Below are positions 4,506 to 11,499 of a DNA stretch of 20,599 nt, piece after piece. Source of the DNA: a virus; the IMG/VR virus record IMGVR_UViG_3300049825_000338, positions 1-20,599 of that record; one strand, written 5' to 3'. A model generated the notes under the pieces. The model saw only the letters and a list, made by a program, of their open reading frames with translations, made no database searches and was not told the DNA's origin. Both the position numbers and the translations under genes were made by a program. The stretch's first letter is position 1. Each line of letters opens with the position of its first letter.

Positions 4506-4544
4506 CGTAAAATTTCCCGTTTCGATTTGTTCACACTACAACAT

Positions 4545-4618
4545 TCCGGTTTAGTTCAATTGGTAGAACGTCTCCCTCTGGAGGAGAATGCTTGGGGGTT
4601 CGAGTCCTCCAACCGGAA
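4545..4618 (+). tRNA. tRNA-Gln (anticodon CTG)
   Basis: Acceptor TCCGGTT/AACCGGA, D-stem GTTC/GAAC, anticodon stem TCTCC/GGAGA with loop CTCTGGA, T-stem GGGGG/CCTCC. Discriminator A. Reads CAG. Confidence 0.92.
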
Positions 4619-4658
4619 CGCATCATGCTGTGTGGCCATTTGCGAACACTTGAGCCGC

Positions 4659-4682
4659 ACACTGTATTGACGAGTACAGTGT
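4659..4682. other. Perfect 8-bp hairpin between tRNA-Gln and tRNA-Ser
   Basis: ACACTGTA (4659-4666) pairs with TACAGTGT (4675-4682) over an 8-nt loop. No T-run follows, so it is not an obvious terminator. It could be an operator or a processing hairpin. Confidence 0.4.
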
Positions 4683-4721
4683 CAGAAACATAATTAACTT
4701 CTTTCAGCATGACAGCATCTT

Positions 4722-4804
4722 GGAGAGTAGCGCGGAAAGGTCTGCAACCAGTCTTGAAAACTGGGCCAGGGTTACACCTGAGGGTTCGATTCCTTTACTC
4801 TCCG
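4722..4804 (+). tRNA. tRNA-Ser (anticodon TGA)
   Basis: Acceptor GGAGAGT/ACTCTCC, anticodon stem CCAGT/ACTGG with loop CTTGAAA, a long class II variable region, T-loop TTCGATT. Discriminator G as usual for Ser. Reads UCA. Two nt separate it from the next Ser gene. Confidence 0.9.
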
Positions 4805-4806
4805 CT

Positions 4807-4888
4807 GGAACGGTGGCGCAACTGGAAACGCAGCTACCTGCTAAGTAGTCGGCTGAAAGGCCTCTGAGTTCGAGTCTCAGTCGTTCCG
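4807..4888 (+). tRNA. tRNA-Ser (anticodon GCT)
   Basis: Acceptor GGAACGG/TCGTTCC, D-stem GCG/CGC, anticodon stem GCTAC/GTAGT with loop CTGCTAA, a class II variable arm, T-stem CTGAG/CTCAG. Discriminator G. Reads AGC/AGU. Confidence 0.9.
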
Positions 4889-4931
4889 CAAAAAACCCCG
4901 AAGTTGTGACGGCGTTCACTTCGTAAGCCTC

Positions 4932-5004
4932 GCCGGTTTAGCTCAGTTGGAAGAGCGCCATACTTGTAATATGGATGTCACGGGTTCGACTCCTGTAACC
5001 GGCT
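4932..5004 (+). tRNA. tRNA-Thr (anticodon TGT)
   Basis: Acceptor GCCGGTT/AACCGGC, D-stem GCTC/GAGC, anticodon stem CCATA/TATGG with loop CTTGTAA, T-stem ACGGG/CCTGT. Discriminator T then CCA (5005-5007). Last tRNA of the array; a CGAAG...CTTCG hairpin lies just upstream. Confidence 0.95.
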
Positions 5005-5040
5005 CCACCAAAAAACTCAACGCTCTCAGGAAAGATCATT

Positions 5041-5556
5041 ATGCAAGTACTCGTTCTTGATACCAGTTACAATCCAGTGGGCGTTATCTCTCCAGAGAGA
5101 GCCGTCACTCTGATCCTTACCGGACGTGCTCACACAGCACATGATTCCGATGTGGTCTGGCGTTCACCGTCAATGATGATTACCGTTCCTTCTGTGATTC
5201 GTTTGTTAGCTCAGATGTACATCAAACGAAAGCGTAATATGCAGTGGTCTAAGCGCGGCGTGATGATGCGAGACGGACACATTTGTCAGTTTGCTCATTG
5301 TGGAGGAAAGGCTACAACTATCGAACACCTTCAGCCAACCTCACGAGGTGGCGAAGCTCGTTCCTGGGAGAACACTGTAGCGGCCTGTAAGGCCTGCAAC
5401 GGCCGCAAGGCTGACAAGACTCTAGAAGAGATAGGATGGAAGCTTAGACGTAAGCCCAAGACTCCTGTCGGTCTCATGGTCGCTACCAAGAATCCTCCAG
5501 AAGAGTGGGCTATCTACGTTCCAGAACTGTCTTGGAGGTTTGAGCCAGCTCGCTAG
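5041..5556 (+). CDS. HNH endonuclease
   Basis: A 171-residue HNH-family nuclease. The N-terminus (VLVLDTSYNPVGVIS, then AVTLILTGRA) matches the short conserved lead-in common in phage and bacterial HNH proteins. The catalytic core spans about residues 77-130: C82 and C87, E95-H96 (first His of HNH), N111, then C116-x2-C119-N120 and K123, a zinc-bound beta-beta-alpha-metal site. A ribosome site (AGGAAAG) sits 6-7 nt before ATG 5041. It follows the tRNA array on the same strand and converges with the virion operon, its TAG sharing bases with the stop of the glycine-rich gene on the other strand. Phage HNH proteins either act in homing or assist terminase cutting; position next to the array, far from terminase, gives no firm choice. 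Confidence 0.88.
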   Translation: MQVLVLDTSYNPVGVISPERAVTLILTGRAHTAHDSDVVWRSPSMMITVPSVIRLLAQMYIKRKRNMQWSKRGVMMRDGHICQFAHCGGKATTIEHLQPTSRGGEARSWENTVAACKACNGRKADKTLEEIGWKLRRKPKTPVGLMVATKNPPEEWAIYVPELSWRFEPAR

Positions 5557-6491
5557 GACGCTACAATAAGACAGTATGCAGCGCCTCCAGCGCCTCCGTT
5601 GCCGCCAGAAACGACACCAGCACCACCACCACCACCGCCAGAACCAGGAGCACCGGCTCCTCCGGTTCCTCCGCTGAGTCCAGCTGTGTTAGTAGACCCT
5701 CCTCCTCCTCCGCCAGCAGATATCCAAGGAATGAAGGGATTTTGATTGTAGAATGACCCGAAAGCGCCATTGCCACCACCAGCAGTCCCACCAGCAATAG
5801 CTGGGATTGTTGTTCCAGAAAAAATGTACTGACCACCAGCAAAATCAGCTGACTGCGATCCTGCTCCTCCCGCTCCTCCGCCTGTTAGCGCTGAACCGGA
5901 AGCGGCCCCACCGACAGAACCTGCCGATGCTCCACCTGCTATGGCCGTTCCGCCTATAACTGCCACCCAAGAAGTGGATAAGCCGATGAAGATACCGTTA
6001 GTAGATGTTGCAATAGTGCCCGCAGTTCCGAGCGCTCCACCGGCAGCGTTAGAGCCACCTTGACCACCCCCGGCGTCAGCTGATCCTGATACGAGCACCC
6101 ATTCTCCCAGGGCTGTTGCGGAAGGTCTAATTGCTATAGCCGATCGCGCTCCCACCCCGCCAGCAGAGCCAGCGGCTCCGCCAGTTCCCCCTTGAGGTAT
6201 ATACAGGTATAGCGTATCCGGCAAAAGATAAAGAGGAAATCGTGCTCGTACAATGCAGGCACTGCCACCTCCACCTCCACCGCCCCCAGCAGACCCAACA
6301 GTCTTAGTAAATCCTCCTCCTCCTCCTCCACCAGCGCCGACAAGAAAGACGTCAATGAACTGACATCCCGCTACCCACGACTTGCTCCACGGAATCCACG
6401 CGTTAGTAGATGAAATAGCAAGGTTTTGTGATGTGCCGATGTACTCGAATATTCTGTCGGATTGATCAGCTAGGAAAAGACCTTCGGCCAT
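5553..6491 (-). CDS. Glycine-rich virion protein, likely tail tip or fibre adhesin
   Basis: A 312-residue protein whose C-terminal three quarters is very rich in Gly, Ala and Ser with repeated runs of six to eight glycines (GAGGGGGGG, GGGGGGGGS and others). A typical lead-in with aromatic residues (WVAGCQFIDVFLVGAGGGG near residues 40-60) precedes the first run, as in glycine-rich domains of phage tail fibres and polyglycine-sandwich receptor-binding tips. ATG 6491 is chosen because it lies 7 nt past the upstream stop; an ATG at 6563 would overlap that gene by 65 nt. It is the last gene of the leftward virion operon. Host-surface binding is inferred from the domain type and location. Confidence 0.7.
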   Translation of the reverse strand: MAEGLFLADQSDRIFEYIGTSQNLAISSTNAWIPWSKSWVAGCQFIDVFLVGAGGGGGGGFTKTVGSAGGGGGGGGSACIVRARFPLYLLPDTLYLYIPQGGTGGAAGSAGGVGARSAIAIRPSATALGEWVLVSGSADAGGGQGGSNAAGGALGTAGTIATSTNGIFIGLSTSWVAVIGGTAIAGGASAGSVGGAASGSALTGGGAGGAGSQSADFAGGQYIFSGTTIPAIAGGTAGGGNGAFGSFYNQNPFIPWISAGGGGGGSTNTAGLSGGTGGAGAPGSGGGGGGAGVVSGGNGGAGGAAYCLIVAS

Positions 6492-6498
6492 AGCCTGG

Positions 6499-6930
6499 CT
6501 ATACCGTAGCCCATCTAGATGCCGCAGCGGTGAACTGCCAGCCAGCAGCAACCGCCGTACCAATAGTAATGTAAAGACGGTATGTAGCCTTTAAGTCCTG
6601 CATCAAACGAGGAATAGGAATCCACAGCGGAGTCAACGCAGCCACTTCGGTGTTAGTAGTGGCAGGAAGTGATATCTGAGAAATCATTGCGTTATTAGAT
6701 GCTGTCGTCAGTACTCCGCCGTTGTTTAGAAATAATCTAGCGACCGACGCAACGTTCGTTCCTAGAGGCATAGCTAAGATGCCAGTAACAAGAGCACCAT
6801 CAGTAGGAGCTGTGTAGATAAGAGCGGCTGCTCCAGTTACTAGCGTCTTATCTGTATTGGCTGCTGTCACAGTCTGTCCCGGCTGAGTGTCAGCTAGTCC
6901 GGTGTATCGGGGTAATGTGTTTGCTGGCAT
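6499..6930 (-). CDS. Hypothetical virion protein in the fibre/decoration cluster
   Basis: 143 residues, rich in Thr, Ala and Val, with no catalytic motif, signal peptide or membrane segment; the composition suggests a beta-rich structural protein. Residues 20-60 contain alternating hydrophobic strands (ALIYTAPTDGALVTGILAMP). Its ATG follows directly on the TAA of the upstream gene (TAAATG), and a ribosome site (GGAGTAGGA) lies inside that gene's end, so the two are coupled. Placed between a fibre-like protein and the glycine-rich tip, it is probably a minor tail or decoration protein. No family is recognised. Confidence 0.6.
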   Translation of the reverse strand: MPANTLPRYTGLADTQPGQTVTAANTDKTLVTGAAALIYTAPTDGALVTGILAMPLGTNVASVARLFLNNGGVLTTASNNAMISQISLPATTNTEVAALTPLWIPIPRLMQDLKATYRLYITIGTAVAAGWQFTAAASRWATV

Positions 6931-7296
6931 TTAGTAAAGTCCTACTCCTATATTAACACGTCCGGAAGATATGGTGAAAATATCCGGAAACGCTCCACCA
7001 CCGGCAGGTGTAGCCCACGTTCCATCTCCCCTAAGGAAGGTCGTATTTGATCCACCAGACGGAACAACGCCTCTCGCTATGGTAGTGAAAGAGGTGCCGA
7101 TAGACCACGACGTTCCATTCCAATACATTAGGTCTTGCGTTATGGTAGAGACGATCGTAGCCCCGACAGTGCCAGGGTTAGGTGCCGTGTCTCCATCGGC
7201 AATGGCGAGACGCGGGTAGTCTACAAAATCTGCGCTTGAGATTTCTTTTACGCCTGGGCCGGTTGTTCTTCGACCAAGAATTTTTAGGAGTGCCAT
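6931..7296 (-). CDS. Short tail-fibre-like protein
   Basis: 121 residues. The middle carries a motif common in phage tail fibres and collar proteins (residues about 80-95: GGSNTTFLRGDGTWATP, where L-R-G-D-G-T-W recurs across fibre families). Before it is a W-N-G-x-S-W segment also typical of fibre repeats. The N-terminus holds RTTGPGVKEIS, nearly the same as RTTGPGLKEVS in the next gene upstream, suggesting a common attachment peptide. A strong ribosome site (AAGGAG) lies 8-9 nt before ATG 7296. It is short for a fibre and may work as one subunit of a composite structure. Confidence 0.65.
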   Translation of the reverse strand: MALLKILGRRTTGPGVKEISSADFVDYPRLAIADGDTAPNPGTVGATIVSTITQDLMYWNGTSWSIGTSFTTIARGVVPSGGSNTTFLRGDGTWATPAGGGAFPDIFTISSGRVNIGVGLY

Positions 7297-7308
7297 GTAG
7301 GCTACTCC

Positions 7309-7830
7309 TTACGCTAGTTCGATGAACTCGTCGTCAATGTCCACGACAAGGGTTGTGGCGTTCAGAGCCTTACCCAAGTGCTGAACAAGGTGAGTAGCAG
7401 CTGCTGGCTGAGTCGCTGTTACAGCTCCCGGAGTGGTGTTTGACAGGTAGTAATGAGCGCCCACAGTCAAACCGGTCAAGGCAGCGTTAAGGTCTCCGTA
7501 GAATACCGTAGCTGAAGCAGCTGACGCTACACCAGCGGTAACGAAGCCGTTAGCCTCCTGCTGGGAAGCCCCTGCGTTAGCCTTGCGTACATTGGCGGTA
7601 CCGGCGTTGTTGAATAGTTGCACAAAATCACCCGACACAAGAGCTTCTGAGGCAACGGCAGCGAAAGTTGCAGCGCCGACTCCAGTAGGCATGAACGAAA
7701 TGTCCAAACGACCTGAAGCGTCTAGGTTAGGAATCTTGTTGGCGTCAGATGCGCCAGCAGAAGTCTGAACAGTTGAGACTTCTTTGAGTCCTGGACCAGT
7801 TGTTCGAGTTGTTAGATACTTTGTTGGCAT
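7309..7830 (-). CDS. Head-fibre or decoration-like structural protein
   Basis: 173 residues, Ala/Thr/Gly rich. The N-terminus has RTTGPGLKEVS, then NKIPNLDASGRLDISFMP, a linker often seen at the stem of phage head fibres and collar proteins. The C-terminal 100 residues look like a small beta domain found in fibre or decoration proteins (ALVSGDFVQLFN, VGAHYYLSNTTPGAVT, then VQHLGKALNATTLVVDID). The gene below at 7849 has a similar C-terminal plan (a Y-Y-x-G/S-N segment, then an Asp-rich end). AAGGAGG lies 13 nt before ATG 7830, a rather long spacing. Likely exposed on the virion; head or tail location is not decidable. Confidence 0.6.
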   Translation of the reverse strand: MPTKYLTTRTTGPGLKEVSTVQTSAGASDANKIPNLDASGRLDISFMPTGVGAATFAAVASEALVSGDFVQLFNNAGTANVRKANAGASQQEANGFVTAGVASAASATVFYGDLNAALTGLTVGAHYYLSNTTPGAVTATQPAAATHLVQHLGKALNATTLVVDIDDEFIELA

Positions 7831-7848
7831 AGTAGTTGATGCGCCTCC

Positions 7849-8250
7849 TTAGCGCTCAATCGGTGGATGTACATCTATGATGAATGAATCAGCGTCACTA
7901 GAATAGCCTATGAATATAAGTAGGTCTGACGCTGGTTGAGTAGTCATTAGCGACCCATTTGGGCCAGCGTAGTAACTGGTAAATGGAATTAATGTCGGCC
8001 CAGCAAACGTAACGTTTCCGTGGAATTTAACGGAAACCGGATCATCAATAACTGAAGATGAAGACAAGGTGAGTCCCACACTTTTACCGGCTAGAGTCAA
8101 GTTAGCCGGATCAAACTTTGTGAGTCGTCCAGCGCTGTTAACGTAAACAACGCTGAATGCAGGGATGGGACCAGCAGCAGGAAGAAGCTCAACTTCTCCT
8201 GCTCCGCTTCCTCCAGATGAAGGAGGTGTAAATGACGCTCCTGCTGGCAT
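7849..8250 (-). CDS. Small structural protein, head-fibre-like domain
   Basis: 133 residues. A short Gly/Ser/Pro linker (residues 5-18) is followed by a beta-rich domain: AFSVVYVNSAGRLTKFD, then VSVKFHGNVTF, then SYYAGPNGSLMTTQP and a C-terminal IGYSSDADSFIID. This resembles the plan of the neighbouring 173-residue protein, pointing to duplicated decoration or fibre domains. Ribosome site AGGGTAAG precedes ATG 8250, with the upstream stop only 10 nt away. No enzymatic motif seen; family name not certain. Confidence 0.6.
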   Translation of the reverse strand: MPAGASFTPPSSGGSGAGEVELLPAAGPIPAFSVVYVNSAGRLTKFDPANLTLAGKSVGLTLSSSSVIDDPVSVKFHGNVTFAGPTLIPFTSYYAGPNGSLMTTQPASDLLIFIGYSSDADSFIIDVHPPIER

Positions 8251-8260
8251 TTAACTTACC

Positions 8261-8737
8261 CTACAGTTTCTGATAAGTTACGTAGGCTTCACTGCCAACA
8301 GCACAGGTAATTGTGACGTATCCGGGGCCGTGCGTGGCGTTAGGAATTTCAGACCACGACCCACTTTGGCCAGCCTGGAAAGCAATAGCTTGTCCGTTAA
8401 CAGTTACGGTACTTGATGTTCCTAAGATACCTACAACATCGAGAGAAAGAAGTCCGGTTGGGCTAGTGAACGGTGTTGCAGAAGTAACGCGAGCATGTCC
8501 CCATGTCTGCGCTGGGTGGTCAAGTTGAGCCGCTGCAACAGCCAGACCAATAGCTTGAGGATCGGTAGCACAGAGTTTGACTATTTGAGCATTGGCAAAC
8601 CCCAGTACTTCTGAACCGCATGAAACAATATCACCAGCAGCGCCGCCGCCCCCACCACCACCGGTTACAGGAGGTGGAGGAGCGGGAAGAGCCAGTGTTC
8701 CGTCAGGTGAAACAAGGCACCCAGTTAGAAATGACAT
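8261..8737 (-). CDS. Hypothetical virion-cluster protein with Pro/Gly linker
   Basis: 158 residues of unknown family. Residues 18-35 form a striking Pro-then-Gly linker (PAPPPPVTGGGGGGG) between a short N-terminal peptide and a C-terminal domain of about 120 residues. The C-terminal part is beta-prone (VTVNGQAIAFQAG, then YVTITCAVGSEAYVTYQ). Ribosome site AGGTA sits just before ATG 8737, 7 nt after the upstream stop. It lies between the second capsid-like protein and the fibre-like genes, so a virion decoration or stopper role is possible but unproven. Confidence 0.55.
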   Translation of the reverse strand: MSFLTGCLVSPDGTLALPAPPPPVTGGGGGGGAAGDIVSCGSEVLGFANAQIVKLCATDPQAIGLAVAAAQLDHPAQTWGHARVTSATPFTSPTGLLSLDVVGILGTSSTVTVNGQAIAFQAGQSGSWSEIPNATHGPGYVTITCAVGSEAYVTYQKL

Positions 8738-8744
8738 GATTTAC

Positions 8745-9569
8745 CTACCGGGTCACTTTAGCGGCAATGTGAACACAATTAGGATCGAACGAGGCAATAG
8801 CTTTTCGCTCAGATAGAAGAACAACATCGTTTGTTTGTCTGTTGATAACTGAAGTTTTGTCCTTTATCTCCAGAATTTCTCCTCTACGAATCTGGACAAT
8901 TCCTGTGGCATAAATCCACTCTTCGGACGCTGTAGGTACCTGACCGGCTGGGCCGGTTCCGGCATAGCCACGTCCTGGCACGATAATATCGTCAAGTGGA
9001 GTTAGCCACACATTACCCTCACGACGCGCTAAACGAGCCTCTACGAGAGCAAAGAGCTGGTATGGGCGCATATGAAACATAATTCGTCCACCGCGAGCCA
9101 GGTCTCCCGCAGCGTCAGACATTTGTGCTATAGCTTTTGAGACTGGTAACGCTGTTGCGTATGTGATAGCAGACGATGATGCTATTTTCGGATTGCTCAG
9201 TCCGAGTGTATCCGACCAAAGCTCTTGCTCAAGAACAAAGGATTCTGAAGCGGCAAGATTACGAAGAAGTCGAGAAGCTCGTTCATCAATTTCTCCATCA
9301 CGACCGATTCCCCAAGTTGAGCACTGGTCAGATGAATAAACGGTGTATGGAATGAACTTATTAAGCAGTCCGGAAGAAGGAAAGGCACATTTCGCTACCG
9401 TACCACAGTCGTCGTGAGCTAGAGCGTTTCCGCATCCTTCGCCCTTAATTTCGAATCCATTTTCCCATCTGTTACTCTCTTCAATAACGATTTGAGCGGA
9501 TGTGAGAAGGCTGACTGTTGGCGGCGTGAGCGGCGAAGCCTGTAGAGGTGTTGCAGGTCCAGTAGACAT
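8745..9569 (-). CDS. Second capsid-like structural protein (possible pentamer/vertex subunit)
   Basis: 274 residues. The C-terminal half parallels the end of the major capsid protein in layout: a helix-strand unit (GGRIMFHMRPYQLFALVEAR), a loop-strand section (LDDIIVPGRGYAGTGP), an E-E-W-I-Y-A-T-G strand with charged R-R-G-E-I-L-E-I, then ERKAIASFDPNCVHIAAKV at the end, much like HK97-fold subunits that finish with a beta-strand after an R/K-x-A motif. This suggests a second HK97-type subunit, such as the separate pentamer protein of some actinophages. It is the first gene after the terminator that follows the capsid gene, so it may be expressed at a different level or from its own promoter. 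The alternative is a generic minor head protein. Confidence 0.5.
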   Translation of the reverse strand: MSTGPATPLQASPLTPPTVSLLTSAQIVIEESNRWENGFEIKGEGCGNALAHDDCGTVAKCAFPSSGLLNKFIPYTVYSSDQCSTWGIGRDGEIDERASRLLRNLAASESFVLEQELWSDTLGLSNPKIASSSAITYATALPVSKAIAQMSDAAGDLARGGRIMFHMRPYQLFALVEARLARREGNVWLTPLDDIIVPGRGYAGTGPAGQVPTASEEWIYATGIVQIRRGEILEIKDKTSVINRQTNDVVLLSERKAIASFDPNCVHIAAKVTR

Positions 9570-9621
9570 TACAAGGTCTAGAATAGCCTATTCAGCCAAG
9601 ACAACATGACCCCTTATAACA

Positions 9622-9658
9622 CAAAGAACCTGCTACCAACTCGGCAGCAGGTTCTTTG
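9622..9658 (-). terminator. Strong terminator hairpin after the major capsid gene
   Basis: A 13-bp perfect stem (CAAAGAACCTGCT at 9622-9634 with its complement at 9646-9658) closes an 11-nt loop. On the minus strand the 3' arm ends TTCTTTG followed by TGTTAT, a weak U-tract; on the plus strand it ends TTCTTTGATTAA. It lies 68 nt past the capsid stop and 53 nt before the next start, so it probably limits read-through into the minor structural genes. Confidence 0.8.
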
Positions 9659-9726
9659 ATTAACGATTTTTGAACGTTACTTACTTTGGAATCTTGACAA
9701 TAATCATTGTTGTTGACTCCTCGAAG

Positions 9727-11412
9727 TTAGGCGCAGCTGTATGGAGCTACGGATGCCGGTCCAGTACCGTTCGGGCAGACAGTAGACGAAATCCACAATG
9801 ACTCGTGGCCACGGTTTACAATTCCGATGAACTCTTCTGACCAAACCTGGTAGTCGTTGGTTGAGTTGAGCGTGCTGTCACGTACTAGGCCGAGGTCGAT
9901 AGACCCACCTTCTAGCATCAGCCACGTGCCTTCGGCAAATAGTGCCCACTGAACTACGTCAGGGAACTCTACAAGCGCTCCAGCGGCCTGGGCAGCAAAC
10001 AGCTGCGTTATACCAGTTGTTGGCGTGTCAACGTAGAATGTCGGGTTAACTCCACGTACTGCGAACCAGTTGGCAATTTCGGCGTCAGAAACAGCCCACT
10101 CGTGAGCGTCGAACGAGTCGTTGGCTAGATCAACACGAATCAGGTCCTTCACCCAAACCGGGAACACGGCGCGAAGCGTGACGTTACCGCAGTAACGGTA
10201 GCGTGAGCGCCATGCAGCGATACCAGCAGAAATCTGACCTAGAAGTGAACGAGTTGCCCCATATCCGCCTAGAGAAATAGCCGTTACAGCTGTTGAGCCA
10301 GCCTTGATCTTGTCAAGGATGTACTGCTCAACAACCTTAGCCTGAGCAGCGATCGAGAGCTTCAGCCAGGCCTCAACCTGCTCTGGGTAGGTGCGTGATC
10401 CCATGTTACCGAAAGTCAAGCAACGAGAAACTGCGTCTAGCGTGGCGATAACTTCAGCACCACAGGCAATCTTGATGCACGGCTTAGGAGCAGTTGTGCC
10501 TGCCGGTGTCTGGGTTGTGTATCCAGCAGCATCCTGAGCAGCTGTTGTTACTCGAACCGAGCCAGCAGCAGCGTTAAACACCGGAGGTGTTAGGAAGCGG
10601 ATAGAGCCACGATCAGCACGGAAGACCGGCAGCGAATCTTGGGTCGGACGACAAGCGTCTGCACCAAGAACCGAAAGGTCATACAGCGATGTGGCCGGGG
10701 CGCAGATTCCACCAGAAGCAACTAGCGCCTGAGGAGCTAGCAAAGCGTTAATACGCTCTTCATTGATGTTGAAGTCTGACGTCAAGTAGCGACCTTCGTC
10801 GGTCTGACCGTAGTCGATAGAAGCGACGAGGTACGTGTTCCCCTCGTTGCCCCGATCTGTGCCCTTGATTTGGGGACGACGAGCAACGAACGCCTTGGCA
10901 ACGTCTGTCATGGTAGCTAGCTTCTGGCCAGCGGCGAATCCAGGAACGTCAGCCGACGCACGGACGGTTGGACCGACCTGCTCGCCCACTGTGTCGCTCT
11001 TGTCAACGTTGCCCTTGATTCCTACTGGAGAGAAGTCGAACTTCTTTTCATCCTCAACAGCTAGTTCGGCAGGAGCCTCTTCAACCACTACTGGCTCTTC
11101 AGCAACAACTTCAGCTGTCTTCTCGCGGAACGCCTGTGTAGCTGTGGCTCCAGCGGCAACCTTAGCGATTGCATCCTTACGGGCGCTGTCCAGTGCTAGA
11201 CGGCTCGACAGTTCCTGACGAACAGCGGCGATAGCCTCTGCAAGCTCAGTAATGTCGTCGGTGTCTTCTGCTGAGAACTCATCGGCTCCTGAGCGTGCCT
11301 CGAAATCCTCAACCAAGAAAGACTCCAGTTCAACGAGTGCCTCGGATGAAAGCTCGCTTAGTTCAGGAAGCTCCTCTTCAGCTACTTCAATCTCTTCTGT
11401 GTTTGTGTCCAT
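9727..11412 (-). CDS. Major capsid protein (HK97 fold) with acidic scaffold-like N-terminus
   Basis: 561 residues. The first ~130 are strongly acidic and helix-prone (many E, A, V; repeated EEAPAELAVEDE-type segments), like the delta/scaffold domain that HK97-type capsid proteins lose to the head protease. From about residue 190 the shell-forming domain follows: TDEGRYLTSDFNINEERINALL, a Cys-containing loop near SGGICAPATSLYDL, a central helix region (QVEAWLKLSIAAQAKVVEQYILDKI), and a C-terminal strand region (EGTWLMLEGGSIDLGLVRDS, then FIGIVNRGHESLWIS). It lies directly downstream of the protease and upstream of a strong terminator, as expected for the most abundant virion protein. No strong ribosome site is seen before ATG 11412; an A-rich AACCAAAAAACAT precedes it. 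Confidence 0.85.
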   Translation of the reverse strand: MDTNTEEIEVAEEELPELSELSSEALVELESFLVEDFEARSGADEFSAEDTDDITELAEAIAAVRQELSSRLALDSARKDAIAKVAAGATATQAFREKTAEVVAEEPVVVEEAPAELAVEDEKKFDFSPVGIKGNVDKSDTVGEQVGPTVRASADVPGFAAGQKLATMTDVAKAFVARRPQIKGTDRGNEGNTYLVASIDYGQTDEGRYLTSDFNINEERINALLAPQALVASGGICAPATSLYDLSVLGADACRPTQDSLPVFRADRGSIRFLTPPVFNAAAGSVRVTTAAQDAAGYTTQTPAGTTAPKPCIKIACGAEVIATLDAVSRCLTFGNMGSRTYPEQVEAWLKLSIAAQAKVVEQYILDKIKAGSTAVTAISLGGYGATRSLLGQISAGIAAWRSRYRYCGNVTLRAVFPVWVKDLIRVDLANDSFDAHEWAVSDAEIANWFAVRGVNPTFYVDTPTTGITQLFAAQAAGALVEFPDVVQWALFAEGTWLMLEGGSIDLGLVRDSTLNSTNDYQVWSEEFIGIVNRGHESLWISSTVCPNGTGPASVAPYSCA

Positions 11413-11499
11413 ATGTTTTTTGGTTAGGCCGTCCTTTTACGGCTGTTCGTTTCTGGCTACGCCAAGATGTAATTAGAATAGTAGAACATCCAGCTAGGA

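Noticed and set aside
6492-6563. Upstream ATG at 6563 for the glycine-rich gene
   Set aside because: It would overlap the preceding gene by 65 nt; the ATG at 6491 follows that gene's stop by 7 nt.
10835-11218. Plus-strand open frames antisense to capsid and protease genes
   Set aside because: They mirror the codon structure of the real minus-strand genes and give low-complexity Ser/Ala-rich translations.
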